This document shows, piece after piece, positions 54,309-63,790 of a stretch of 64,000 bases of DNA. The notes under the pieces were generated by a model, which did no database searches, was not told where the DNA came from, and saw nothing but the letters and a program-made list of their open reading frames with translations. Source of the stretch: Acetobacter indonesiensis (GTDB taxonomy: Bacteria > Pseudomonadota > Alphaproteobacteria > Acetobacterales > Acetobacteraceae); assembly GCF_000963945.1 (NCBI RefSeq), contig NZ_BAMW01000015.1, forward strand, positions 62,001 to 126,000. Direction: 5' to 3'. Position 1 is the first letter of the stretch. The number at the start of each line of letters is the position of its first letter. A program made the position numbers and the translations under genes.

Positions 54309-55156
54309 AAATGCTTTCTAGGCTGTCGTCCTTTCTTGTTCTTGGTGTCGGTCTTGGCGCTGTCAGTCTGGCAGGCATTGGCTCCGCAGCCGCGCAGTCG
54401 CTTGCCCCGGCGCATGCGCCGGAACAGAACTGGTCTTTCAAAGGGCCACTGGGCCATTTTGACCTTGCCGCAGTGCAACGTGGCTACGCTGTTTTTGCTG
54501 GCGTTTGTGCCTCTTGCCACGGTCTGTCCGAATTGCATTTTTCAGATCTGACGGAGACAGGCTTAACATCCGAACAAGTCAGTGCTCTGGCTGCGGCATG
54601 GCAGGTGGCGGATGGGCTAGATACAGACGGGCGCTTAAAACATCGCAAGGCTTCCCCTGATGATGCGCTTCCTGCACCGTATCCTAACGCGCAGGCTGCA
54701 CGGGCTGCTAATCGGGGTGCCGTACCGCCAGACCTTTCCCGTATTACGCAGGTGTACCCAGGTGGGGCTGATCGGGTATTCGCTTTACTGACAGGCTATA
54801 CGGTATCCGCGCACACTTCCGTGCCAGGAGCGGCCGGTAACAGCGGAAACCTGATTGAAGCAAAAGCAGAAAAGACCGCAGACCATGACGCTGGTGGTTT
54901 TGCCAATCGCTATGCCATTGGGCACCGGACAGCGATGCCGCCACCCTTGCGACCTGCCGCTGTGGCTTATAGCGACGGCACACCCCCTACAGTTGAGCAG
55001 GAAGCCCGTGATGTTACGACCTTCCTGGCGTGGGTTTCAAACCCGCATGCAGACAGCAAGCGCAGGCTGGGTGTTGGCGTGACGCTTTATCTGTGTTTTC
55101 TCGCAATTCTACTTGTCATCCTGAAGCGGAGAATCTGGTCTGATGTCCGAAGATAA
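54305..55156 (+). CDS. petC: cytochrome c1 of the bc1 complex
   Basis: A 283-residue cytochrome c1. A signal peptide (about 1-31, ending AAA) is followed by the haem motif CASCH in GVCASCHGLSELHFSDL, and the axial Met is in AMPPPL, the standard c1 arrangement. One C-terminal anchor helix (about 259-277) precedes a basic tail. The start overlaps petB and the end overlaps mtnP by 14 bases, so it lies in a compact operon. Confidence 0.93.
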   Translation: MKMLSRLSSFLVLGVGLGAVSLAGIGSAAAQSLAPAHAPEQNWSFKGPLGHFDLAAVQRGYAVFAGVCASCHGLSELHFSDLTETGLTSEQVSALAAAWQVADGLDTDGRLKHRKASPDDALPAPYPNAQAARAANRGAVPPDLSRITQVYPGGADRVFALLTGYTVSAHTSVPGAAGNSGNLIEAKAEKTADHDAGGFANRYAIGHRTAMPPPLRPAAVAYSDGTPPTVEQEARDVTTFLAWVSNPHADSKRRLGVGVTLYLCFLAILLVILKRRIWSDVRR

Positions 55157-56033
55157 TGTTGTGGAACCTGTAATCGGCCTTATTGGTGGCTCTGGCCTGT
55201 ATGATATTGATGGTCTGGAAGACAAGGAATGGCGCACGGTTGAAACGCCATGGGGCAGTCCGTCGGACCAGCTTCTGTTCGGGCGTCTGGACGGTGTGCG
55301 CTGCGTGTTTCTGCCCCGTCATGGGCGTGGTCATCCTATACCGCCCTCTCGTCTGAACTATCGGGCCAATATTGCGGCGCTGAAAATGTCTGGCGTTACG
55401 GATATTGTGTCTCTCTCCGCTGTCGGGTCTTTGAAAGAAGAACTGCCCCCCGGACATTTTGTCATTGTCGATCAGTTTATCGACCGCACGATCTGGCGTG
55501 AAAAAAGCTTTTTCGATACCGGCTGCGTTGCCCATATTTCTATGGCTGACCCACTATGCGCCCGTATAGGGGATGTGCTTGAAGCCCAGACCAAGGCGCT
55601 GGGAATTGAAGCCACACGTGGCGGCACTTATCTGGTGATGGAAGGCCCCCAGTTTTCAACCCGTGCGGAAAGTGAATTGTATCGCACATGGGGATGCTCG
55701 GTTATTGGTATGACCAACATGCCGGAAGCCACTTTGGCCCGTGAAGCGGAAATCTGCTACGCCACAGTCGCCATGGTGACGGACTACGATTGCTGGCACA
55801 CCGAGCATGACAACGTGACGGTCGATAGTGTTGTGAAAATCATGCAGGGCAATTCAGCCAAGGCCAAGGCTCTTGTCAAAGCGGTTATTCCCGCGCTGGG
55901 TAAACCGCGTGGTTTGTGCTTCGCAGGGTGTGACCGTGCGCTTGAACACGCCATCATTACCGCACCAGAAGCACGTGACCCGGCCTTGATCAGCAAGCTG
56001 AAAGTGGTTGCTGGGCGCGTTCTTGGCGGCTGA
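55143..56033 (+). CDS. mtnP: S-methyl-5'-thioadenosine phosphorylase
   Basis: A 296-residue PNP/MTAP family enzyme, which phosphorolyses methylthioadenosine for methionine and adenine salvage. GLIGGSGLYDIDGLED is the N-terminal phosphate loop; FLPRHGRGHPIPPSRLNYRANI, YLVMEGPQFSTRAESELYR and GMTNMPEATLARE are class markers, with the final Asp-containing VTDYDCWH fitting adenosine-type substrates. It begins inside the end of petC; no functional link with bc1 is known to me. Confidence 0.94.
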   Translation: MSEDNVVEPVIGLIGGSGLYDIDGLEDKEWRTVETPWGSPSDQLLFGRLDGVRCVFLPRHGRGHPIPPSRLNYRANIAALKMSGVTDIVSLSAVGSLKEELPPGHFVIVDQFIDRTIWREKSFFDTGCVAHISMADPLCARIGDVLEAQTKALGIEATRGGTYLVMEGPQFSTRAESELYRTWGCSVIGMTNMPEATLAREAEICYATVAMVTDYDCWHTEHDNVTVDSVVKIMQGNSAKAKALVKAVIPALGKPRGLCFAGCDRALEHAIITAPEARDPALISKLKVVAGRVLGG

Positions 56034-56108
56034 TGAGAAAGCGTCTCTTGCGTGAGAAGGCAAAGCAGTGAATGTTGGGGCTAATGAAATGAGTGGCCTG
56101 TAACTGTT

Positions 56109-56930
56109 ATGTCTTCTTCACGCTTTCCAGAGACTAATTCGCGCCCGATAGCTCTTGTGACCGGGGCTGCTGGTGGCATCGGGGGCAGGCTTGTTACCCG
56201 GCTGGTTGCACAGGGCTACCATGTGCTGGCGTTCAGCCGGAAAGCAGATACGGCCCAGCAACCCTTTGTCACCTCCATAGCGTGTGATCTGACACAGCCT
56301 GCACAGATTGAAGCTGCTGTGGCAGATCTTGCCGCCAAGAAAATAAACTTGCAGGCCATTGTCCATTGCGCCGGGGTGATAACCCCGCAGCGCATGGGCA
56401 CGACCAATACAGCCTGTGTGTCAGCACAGTTGATGGTTAATCTTGAAGCACCCATCTTACTGACCATGCTGGCACTCCCCTTGCTCCCTGCGGGTGCGCA
56501 TATTGTATTCATCAATTCCATGGCGGCTCTGGTGCCGCTTGAAGGCAGCAGCATTTATACCGCCAGCAAATTCGGTTTACGTGGCTTTGCCCTGTCTCTG
56601 GCGCAGGATGTTCAGAAACGTGGCATCCATGTATCGTCCGTTTTTCCGGGTGCTGTTGATACGCCCATGCTGCGGCGGGAAATTGATGCGGGTGGGTCTC
56701 CTCTGAATTTTGTAACAGCGCCTGCCACGGCTGATGAAATTGCTGCCATTGTACAAAAGCTTTTGCGCGTCCCCCGGGCGGAAGTGTTCTGCCCAAGTTC
56801 GGATGGGGTTCTGGCGCAACTTATGCTGATGATGCCTCGCGTGTGGCGGCTGGTTTTGCCGGTGCTTTTGAAAAAGGGTCGGAAGGGACAGAAGAAATAT
56901 CTGGCCGCGCAACAGCCATCTGACAAATGA
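56109..56930 (+). CDS. SDR family oxidoreductase
   Basis: A 273-residue short-chain dehydrogenase. The nucleotide-binding TGAAGGIGG (with SRK just after the second strand, favouring NADP) and the catalytic triad are present: Ser in FINSMAAL and YTASK with Tyr and Lys. VFPGAVDTPM follows, as usual. A C-terminal tail with Leu/Lys-rich segments (RVWRLVLPVLLKKGRKGQKK) may attach to the membrane. The substrate is unknown. It ends at a shared terminator. Confidence 0.88.
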   Translation: MSSSRFPETNSRPIALVTGAAGGIGGRLVTRLVAQGYHVLAFSRKADTAQQPFVTSIACDLTQPAQIEAAVADLAAKKINLQAIVHCAGVITPQRMGTTNTACVSAQLMVNLEAPILLTMLALPLLPAGAHIVFINSMAALVPLEGSSIYTASKFGLRGFALSLAQDVQKRGIHVSSVFPGAVDTPMLRREIDAGGSPLNFVTAPATADEIAAIVQKLLRVPRAEVFCPSSDGVLAQLMLMMPRVWRLVLPVLLKKGRKGQKKYLAAQQPSDK

Positions 56931-56980
56931 GGTCTGTGTGAACCGTATCGGTTCTGCGTGAAAATTTGCGGCAAAAAGAG

Positions 56981-57016
56981 AAAAAGGGAGGCCGGGGTAA
57001 CTGGCCTCCCTTTTTT
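56981..57016. terminator. bidirectional terminator between SDR and porin genes
   Basis: AAAAAGGGAGGCC pairs with GGCCTCCCTTTTT around an 9-base loop. It separates convergent stops and has A/T tracts on both sides, so it should work for the SDR gene (+) and the porin gene (-). Confidence 0.92.
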
Positions 57017-57021
57017 GTATT

Positions 57022-58758
57022 TCAGAATGTAACGGCGGAGCGCATACCAACAATATTGCCGCTGTTGGGGCCAATGTAATTGCCGGTTTTGTTGGTGACG
57101 TCTGCGTGGGTGTAGTTAAACATCAGGCGGGCGAAGCTTAGCAGATACCAGTTCACACCAATGGTTGCTGTCCAGGCACGGCCACCTGTGGGGATGGATG
57201 TCGCATCGATCCAGTCCCATCGTGCGGCAACTTCCCAGCCACCGTAACCACCTTCTGTCAACGGGTGCAAAATACGCGGTGTGGCCCACTGACCGGTATG
57301 GGCGAAGTAGTTGGGGGTTTCCCCTGTCAGGAATGCACCGGTCTGGAAACTGAAAGCCTGTTCCGTGCCTTGTGCACCAAGATAGCGTCTGCTGACTGTT
57401 AGGCCGGGAACGGTGTCGCGCAGTTGCATATGACGTGCGCCATATTCAGCCAGCGCCCACGCTGACCCGTAAATACCAAACAGTTCAAGGCCACCAGCCA
57501 TGGAGTTAGCCAAAGGTACCATAGGGCCGAACTGAAGACTAAAGGCATCATCAGTACGGGCGAGCAGACGAATACTTTGTGAGAACGTCGTTGCAGGTTT
57601 GACGTCCTCATAAAATCCCCAAGCACCCAAATGGATAAGAGCTTTTTTGTTGCGCCATGGGATATAATGCGCGCGTAGCATGTAAGTCATGTCATCGCGA
57701 ACATTGTTGGTGACATTGGCGCTATTTACGTCATTTCCACTAATTTGTGTGGCGACATGCCAATTGTCACCAAAGATCTTGAATGCGCCGCCCAGACCGT
57801 ACCATCCTTTGACTGGCAGAAGAGCGTTGGCAACAATGTCACGATCAAGAAACACTGTCTGATCCGACCCTGTAGAGCCGTCAAAGCTTCTTTCGTTAAA
57901 TTTGTTCCCAAGCGTATATTCAACAAGATGACCTGCCATCTTGTCACTCCATGTCATGAAAGCGCTGACAACAGAGAGCTGATTGTTAGAGTAGTCGCCT
58001 TCAAACACCCATGAAAGTTGGTGAGCGTTGCCTTCAACGCCCAGACGTGCGGCGCGTAATGTGGTGCGAGAGACATTCTGTGCAGGAAAGCGGGAGCCAA
58101 AACCTGAGCCATAATCAGCCAGAATACGCCCGCGCATACGGAAGGAGTAAGCATTGTCTGGGGTTGTGATTTCAGGCAGGCCCTTACCCCATTTCAGCAC
58201 AAGCCCACCGACCGTGGTTGTGCGGTTAGAGGTCGGGATTTGTGACGCCACGCCCATAACAGGTGCGGAGCCAGATGGCATATTTGAAATAGCCCCGAAA
58301 GACCCTGGTGCAGCGGCAGTCAGAGGGTAGCTGGCGTGCCCGGTATCTATGAACAGCGGGTTTTGTGTTGGTGTCGTGTCGCCCGCAAACTTGATGTCTT
58401 CTACCGGACCAGACTTCAAAGATGGCGTGACACGTGCGACAGACTCACGGGGGTAAAGCGCAGGACTGCGTACAAAAGGTTTGCGCGTGGATTGTTGTGC
58501 GGCGGCATTGGCGTTGGTAGCTGCCGCAATATGCACTGTCCGTTTTTCAACATTTGAAAGACGGGATTGCAGTTCATGGATCTGCTGGGCCTGCATTTTT
58601 ACAAGGCGTGTCAGTTGCTGCACATCGGAGTCAGAGGATGCAGCATAAGCGTGTGTGGTGTGTGTCATAAGACCAAGCACACCAATGCCAAGAGTAAAGC
58701 GATTTCGCATGGAGGTATCTGCTACAAGGCGTGAAAACGCACGGCGGGTGGGGATCAT
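57022..58758 (-). CDS. OprO/OprP-type outer membrane porin
   Basis: A 578-residue porin. An extended signal region (about 1-40, ending THAYAA) is followed by a coiled coil (VQQLTRLVKMQAQQIHELQSRLSNVEKRT, with its heptads) and a 16-strand-like barrel ending with a C-terminal aromatic: MRSAVTF. The phosphate-selective porin O/P family fits; which ion is preferred cannot be told. The ATG start overlaps the stop of the upstream MFS gene by four bases, which also settles the start over two other candidates (58710 and 58878). Porin and transporter are thus co-translated. Confidence 0.85.
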   Translation of the reverse strand: MIPTRRAFSRLVADTSMRNRFTLGIGVLGLMTHTTHAYAASSDSDVQQLTRLVKMQAQQIHELQSRLSNVEKRTVHIAAATNANAAAQQSTRKPFVRSPALYPRESVARVTPSLKSGPVEDIKFAGDTTPTQNPLFIDTGHASYPLTAAAPGSFGAISNMPSGSAPVMGVASQIPTSNRTTTVGGLVLKWGKGLPEITTPDNAYSFRMRGRILADYGSGFGSRFPAQNVSRTTLRAARLGVEGNAHQLSWVFEGDYSNNQLSVVSAFMTWSDKMAGHLVEYTLGNKFNERSFDGSTGSDQTVFLDRDIVANALLPVKGWYGLGGAFKIFGDNWHVATQISGNDVNSANVTNNVRDDMTYMLRAHYIPWRNKKALIHLGAWGFYEDVKPATTFSQSIRLLARTDDAFSLQFGPMVPLANSMAGGLELFGIYGSAWALAEYGARHMQLRDTVPGLTVSRRYLGAQGTEQAFSFQTGAFLTGETPNYFAHTGQWATPRILHPLTEGGYGGWEVAARWDWIDATSIPTGGRAWTATIGVNWYLLSFARLMFNYTHADVTNKTGNYIGPNSGNIVGMRSAVTF

Positions 58759-60104
58759 GGGGTGGTTTTGTCGTACGGGCGCGCCATTAACGTCGCAGCC
58801 AGTCCGCACAGGGCAGCCAGAGCAAGCCATGCGCCAGGAATGGCGCGATTGCCCGTGCTGTGAATAAGCCAGGTGCACACGGTAGGAGTAAAACCACCCA
58901 CGCAGGTTGCCAGACTATAGGCCATGGAAAAGCCAGTCGTGCGGATACGCGGGGGCACAATTTCTGTCAGATACACAACAGCGGCTCCGTTATAGGCGCT
59001 ATAGATTATCGCCAGCCACAGTTCGACGGTCAGCAGCCGCCCGAAAGATGGGGCCGATACCAGCCAGCTCATTGCCGGGTAAGCCGTAAGAATAGCCAGA
59101 ACAGTTGACGTAATCAGCAGCTTTTTGCGGCCAACACGGTCAGAGAGTGCGCCAAAAACAGGCAGTAGCAAAAAGTTTGCCAAGCCCACACATAATGTCA
59201 CGACCAGACTGTCTATTGTTGAAAGATGCAGAACAGAACTGCCGAAGGACGGCGTGTATGCCGTAATGATGTAGAAAGAGGTTGTGGTCATCAGGACCAT
59301 AAGCAGGCCGGTCGAAATAATGCGCCATTCGCGCACAATGGTCTGCACGATTTCAGAAAAATGAGGGGGCTTGTGCGTGTTGGCGAAGGATTCCGTTTCC
59401 TGCAGGTTACGCCGCAGGAAAAATAGAACAGGCACAATCAGACAGCCAATCAGCAGGGGAATACGCCATCCCCATGCCACCATATCTGGCGGGGAAATGA
59501 GAGATGCCAGCACAACGCCAATGGCTGCCGCTGCCATAACCGCCAACTGCTGCGATGCAGATTGAAAGGAGACGATAAAACCGCGGTTATGCGGCTGGGC
59601 AATTTCAGCCAGATAGACCGACGTTGACCCCAGTTCGACCCCGGCCGAAAACCCCTGTAGCAAGCGCCCCGATAGCACCATAAGGGGGGCTAGAATACCA
59701 ATGGCCGCATAACCGGGTGTTAGCGTCAATGTCAGCGTGCCGATAGACATAAGGGTGAGGGTAAGGATCAGCCCTTTGCGGCGGCCAATACGGTCTACAT
59801 AGGCACCAAGCAGAAGCGCACCCAATGGGCGCATCAAAAAGCCTGCGCCGAACGTGGCGAAGGACATCATGAGTTCTGCATAGGGGTCTGTGGACGGAAA
59901 GAAGGCGCGACCAATGGCGGCGGCATAATAGCCAAACACCATGAAGTCATACATCTCCAGCATGTTGCCACTGGCAACCTGTGCTGCGGCTTTCATGCGT
60001 TCACGCTTGGTCATGGGCGGGGTAGAAAGATGCCGCGTATCATCCGTGGTAACGGTTTCAGAACAGGCAAGGCCGGAACAGGTGCTGCTGGTGCTTTGTG
60101 TCAT
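58755..60104 (-). CDS. MFS transporter, metabolite:H+ symporter type
   Basis: A 449-residue MFS permease with twelve helices of the metabolite:H+ symporter family (ProP/KgtP/CitA-like). YDFMVFGYYAAAIGRAFFP, GAYVDRIGRRKGL (the inter-helix 2/3 signature), GRLLQGFSAGVELGST and DRVGRKKLL are typical. Sequence style near ELMMSFATFGAGFLMRPLGALL recalls dicarboxylate/citrate carriers, but the substrate is not readable. First in a two-gene unit with a porin, suggesting outer- and inner-membrane passage of the same acid (inference). Confidence 0.88.
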   Translation of the reverse strand: MTQSTSSTCSGLACSETVTTDDTRHLSTPPMTKRERMKAAAQVASGNMLEMYDFMVFGYYAAAIGRAFFPSTDPYAELMMSFATFGAGFLMRPLGALLLGAYVDRIGRRKGLILTLTLMSIGTLTLTLTPGYAAIGILAPLMVLSGRLLQGFSAGVELGSTSVYLAEIAQPHNRGFIVSFQSASQQLAVMAAAAIGVVLASLISPPDMVAWGWRIPLLIGCLIVPVLFFLRRNLQETESFANTHKPPHFSEIVQTIVREWRIISTGLLMVLMTTTSFYIITAYTPSFGSSVLHLSTIDSLVVTLCVGLANFLLLPVFGALSDRVGRKKLLITSTVLAILTAYPAMSWLVSAPSFGRLLTVELWLAIIYSAYNGAAVVYLTEIVPPRIRTTGFSMAYSLATCVGGFTPTVCTWLIHSTGNRAIPGAWLALAALCGLAATLMARPYDKTTP

Positions 60105-60270
60105 GACTCATTTCTTGATGTTTTATTATTGAGCCCGCCTCACAGGGCGAATTCCCACCATATGCTGACATGCATGACTTAATTATTAATTTCTGTCCAC
60201 ATTTTCTCAGAAGGATGTGAGTATTGGCTGACCGCGGCATTTTTGCTACGCTTCAGGCTACCAAGGGTTT

Positions 60271-61275
60271 TCAGGGCAAAAGCGCTTTCCGAATATCCTG
60301 CGAATAGTTTTCTTCAGGTAGTGCGGTAGGTGGTCGCTGAATACGGCTATGCTGTTTCAATGTTTTGAAATCCATATCATCAGATTTCAAAAGTCCCAGA
60401 TCATATGCCAGAGAAGCCGTGTAGCCACTTAACAGCACACGCCAGTCTAACCGATAGCGAAACCGTGCCTGTGCCCGTGCCAGAATACCCGTGGTGCAGT
60501 TATCGGTCAGGGTATTGTACCATGCAGGCTGACGGGCCAGAGTGTGAATTTCTGCCAGATAGCTAAGGAAAAGACGTTCTCTGGCCGCATCGGAAAGGGC
60601 GACTTGGTACAGATAGACGCGTTCCTTACGGATATCTGTGCGGACGCCAATCAGGTCTCTTTCATCAGCCGTAACGTAAAAGAGTTCGTAATGATGAAAA
60701 AACCCGGCAATGGCGGAGTAGGGAAATCTTTTCTGCCGTCGTGTTTCAATGGAGATGGCCAGATGTTTGCCGTCCCGGAAGCCAAAGCTGAGGAACACAT
60801 GCGCAATCGAGTCACCTGCCCAATAGGATGTAATCAGATCAAGTGATGTCAGATCATCCAGATTATAATCAGCATCATAGTACTGCGGGGTGTAGGTATC
60901 GGGCGTTGTGTAAATAAAGTTTCTTACATGCTTAATGTGGGCAATGCGGCCCTGAAGGATGGCATCTGCTGGGATGGCGTATTCACCAGCCCAGTCTCGG
61001 TCATTGCGTGGGGCATCCGTGCAATACCAGACCAGAAAACCTCCAAATAAAAATGCAAGGGACAGGTTTTTTCTCAAGCGTGTTTTGATGAGAAAAACTG
61101 CGCAGAGAACCAGAACCGGAAAAGTCCCTGTCAGCGTTAAGCGCAAACTGTCTGGCAAAAGGGTGGAGTAATAAAACGCCGCAGTGGCAAACGCTGTGCC
61201 GCATAATACAACAAACGCTGCAACCCATCGCATCCAGCGGTGAGGGAGGCGGCTGCTACGATGCGCCGTTTTCAT
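60271..61275 (-). CDS. DUF4105-containing membrane protein
   Basis: A 334-residue protein with two or three N-terminal membrane segments, followed by a periplasmic DUF4105 domain (about 115-300: DSIAHVFLSFGFRDGKHLAISIETRR, YVTADERDLIGVRTDIR, YNTLTDNCTTGIL). The conserved His, Glu and Cys resemble a papain-like or NlpC-like hydrolase arrangement, but activity has not been shown as far as I know. The start overlaps the stop of the lipoprotein gene by four bases, so they are co-translated. Confidence 0.82.
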   Translation of the reverse strand: MKTAHRSSRLPHRWMRWVAAFVVLCGTAFATAAFYYSTLLPDSLRLTLTGTFPVLVLCAVFLIKTRLRKNLSLAFLFGGFLVWYCTDAPRNDRDWAGEYAIPADAILQGRIAHIKHVRNFIYTTPDTYTPQYYDADYNLDDLTSLDLITSYWAGDSIAHVFLSFGFRDGKHLAISIETRRQKRFPYSAIAGFFHHYELFYVTADERDLIGVRTDIRKERVYLYQVALSDAARERLFLSYLAEIHTLARQPAWYNTLTDNCTTGILARAQARFRYRLDWRVLLSGYTASLAYDLGLLKSDDMDFKTLKQHSRIQRPPTALPEENYSQDIRKALLP

Positions 61276-63293
61276 GGTGTCTGGGCACCGGCATGTGCCG
61301 GAGCAGAGACCCCGGCAGGACTGAGTGGGGTCAAGGCTGGCGGTTCTGGCTTGTCATGGAAAGGGCGCTGGGTAGGAATATATTCACCCCCCAAAGTCAT
61401 AATGTCCCTTTTAGTAACAAAATCATCAGGGGTTGCGTGGTCGTCATCGTGTAATTGTTGCAGCAGAATACGACGGACTTCAGAAATCGTAATCGGGTTG
61501 GACTGTGTGGAGTGGGAAGAGTGCCGTACCACAAGCTCCGAATTAACGTCCTCAATATGTGCGCTTTTGTAGGACACAACGCCATCATCGCTTTTTGCCA
61601 ACGCATTGTTGCCCAACACAGGGATAATGGAATGGGCGTCAATATCTTGCGCTACGGGGATTGTGGCGAGCGATTTGATGAATGAACTGCGAGGCGACAT
61701 GCCATAGACACTCCCGACACGCCATGGACGCATGTTCAGGCGGCGAATAGTGGGGTCACTGGTGAGAACGGCTTTTGTCACTTCCGTTACGGTCAGCGGA
61801 AACGTAACCATTCGTCCGACCATATGCGCAATTGAAAACCCGGCAATATAGCTGCCGTGTTGCGGTGTGGAAATGAACACGACACTTTTGACGGACGGCA
61901 TGGGTTCAGGAAACAACGCGTCCTGCAATAGGGTTTTGTTTTGGGCGGACAGATTCAAACTTTCAAGCGGGCGAGACACCATGCCGTTCCACAGCTTGTC
62001 CTGCGCATGAACGGCGAGGAGTTTTATCAGTAAGCCACCCTGACTGTGGCCAATCAACGTGATTTTGCCCAATGCAGGGTCAGATTGCATACCCCCAAAA
62101 TGTTTGACGGCATCGTCTAATGATTTACGAAGTTGGAGCGCAGAATAAGGAATAGGGTTTCCCGTTGCGTACGAAAAAAACCAGAATTCGTAATGGTTGC
62201 GAATATTCGGGTCTTCCAGCAGATCATTCACCATATCCGCCCATCGCGCAGCGCTTGATGCTGTTCCGTGCACCAGCACAACGGGGCGATGGCCGCTGCG
62301 GTGTGGTTCAATGGTAATGAGCTGCGGTCTGCTGCTTTGGTCAAACAACCGACCATCTAAAAAGCCTTTATACTCAGCGGACCAATCCATGCCTTCCGTC
62401 AGGCTAAGGGCACGGGCGGCTGTCTGGTCATATTGGAGGGGTGTCTGGTTTTGTGCAGCACTCGTCTCTTCAATGGCAGTAAGCTTTAACTGTGCCTGAA
62501 GTCTGTTTTTCAGAACCTGCTGGCGGGGTGTGTCAAATGTCAGGAGGAGATTAAGCGGAACACGCAGCCTGTCTGAAACCTGAAAGGATTTTGCTTCCTG
62601 TTCGGTGAGATGAGGCAGGGCAGCCACGGGTTCGCCCAGTCCCATATGGCTATACACATTCTGAATTCCCGAGACCTTGAGCCGGGCCAGCGGACGCAAA
62701 TCAGTCAGATCATGCCCAAACCAGCGATAGTGGGGGAACGGTTCAGAGAGCGTCAGGGAACCAAAAGGAAGCGTCCACTGCTGCGGTGTCAGTACAATGG
62801 GAGCCCCCAATGCTTCGGTCAGACCCAGCATGTAAATATCGCACGCTTGCCGGAAATGGCGATCATAAGGGCTGGGGCGGTCAGCTTCCGTGCCGGTGGG
62901 GTTCAGGTAGGCATACGCATACAGGGCTGCGGCCATGAACAATGCACGGTCATTCTGTTTGCGCGCACGCTGGTAGCTCAGTTCCGAAAGGGCAAAAAGC
63001 TGATCGGGGAGTGTTTGCGCATAAAAATGGTTCTGGGTCATTGTGCGCAGGGCTGCAATCGCCTGCGTAGGGTGAGACCGCCAGAGCGAGAGCAGATTTT
63101 GGCGTTGAAGAATGGTGTGGGTGGTATTGCTAAGCGCAGACCCACTTAACGCGCTACGGTTTCGCTCAATGTATGTGTGCTTAAGCGATTGCTGGCTGAT
63201 GGAAATTGGCGCAGCGCAGCCCGATAGCAGGGCAACGACTGCTAGCGGCAAAAAAGAACGCGACGGAAAACGAAAGCTGGAAATCACACGCAC
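61272..63293 (-). CDS. alpha/beta-hydrolase lipoprotein
   Basis: A 673-residue exported lipoprotein. The lipobox LSGC puts the acylated Cys at position 26. The N-terminal 300 residues resemble no named domain and contain helical repeats. The C-terminal alpha/beta-hydrolase has the oxyanion HGTASSAARW at about 342-351 and the nucleophile elbow GHSQGG with Ser417; FISTPQHGSY is also lipase-like. It would act on lipids or esters in the periplasm or outer membrane. The start is GTG 63293 (GTG 63287 is possible). It forms an operon with the DUF4105 gene. Confidence 0.83.
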   Translation of the reverse strand: MRVISSFRFPSRSFLPLAVVALLSGCAAPISISQQSLKHTYIERNRSALSGSALSNTTHTILQRQNLLSLWRSHPTQAIAALRTMTQNHFYAQTLPDQLFALSELSYQRARKQNDRALFMAAALYAYAYLNPTGTEADRPSPYDRHFRQACDIYMLGLTEALGAPIVLTPQQWTLPFGSLTLSEPFPHYRWFGHDLTDLRPLARLKVSGIQNVYSHMGLGEPVAALPHLTEQEAKSFQVSDRLRVPLNLLLTFDTPRQQVLKNRLQAQLKLTAIEETSAAQNQTPLQYDQTAARALSLTEGMDWSAEYKGFLDGRLFDQSSRPQLITIEPHRSGHRPVVLVHGTASSAARWADMVNDLLEDPNIRNHYEFWFFSYATGNPIPYSALQLRKSLDDAVKHFGGMQSDPALGKITLIGHSQGGLLIKLLAVHAQDKLWNGMVSRPLESLNLSAQNKTLLQDALFPEPMPSVKSVVFISTPQHGSYIAGFSIAHMVGRMVTFPLTVTEVTKAVLTSDPTIRRLNMRPWRVGSVYGMSPRSSFIKSLATIPVAQDIDAHSIIPVLGNNALAKSDDGVVSYKSAHIEDVNSELVVRHSSHSTQSNPITISEVRRILLQQLHDDDHATPDDFVTKRDIMTLGGEYIPTQRPFHDKPEPPALTPLSPAGVSAPAHAGAQTP

Positions 63294-63540
63294 ACCGCAA
63301 AGACTGTATCAGGTCACGACCAAAAGGGGCCTTCTAAGGCGTGTATCCTATCAGCGGGGATCTGGGCCAGACATAAGCCTGCGATAAGGAAAATCTGACG
63401 CACCTTGATTGGATCAGGGAAAGACCTGCCGGTAAAGTAATTTGATCAGGCAGAATAAAGACGTGTCAGATCACACGAAATACAGGCAGAAAAAGCCTAT
63501 AAACGCGACGACAATAATAAATTTTATGGATTGTAACAAA

Positions 63541-63626
63541 TGGTGGAAGGGGTTGGATTCGAACCAACGTAGGCGTACGCCAGCGGATTTACAGTCCGCC
63601 CCCTTTAGCCACTCGGGCACCCTTCC
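63541..63626 (-). tRNA. tRNA-Tyr (anticodon GTA)
   Basis: An 86-nt type II tRNA. The acceptor GGAAGGG pairs with CCCTTCC, followed by A and encoded CCA. The anticodon loop CTGTAAA gives GTA, and a long variable arm (about 13 bases) and the TTCGAATCC T-loop are present. It stands upstream, on the opposite strand, of panB. Confidence 0.97.
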
Positions 63627-63790
63627 GTCTTGTTGAGCAGTGAACTAACGGGCGGGGTGGCTGTTGTCAATGCCCAGTTTCCATTCTCTTTCCGGTTTCT
63701 TGAAAAAACATTCTCTTGAGCGGGTGGACAGAGTGTCGGCTTCTCGGTGATGGTGCGGCAGTGCTGAATTCTTGAGCGGGAGATATTTTT

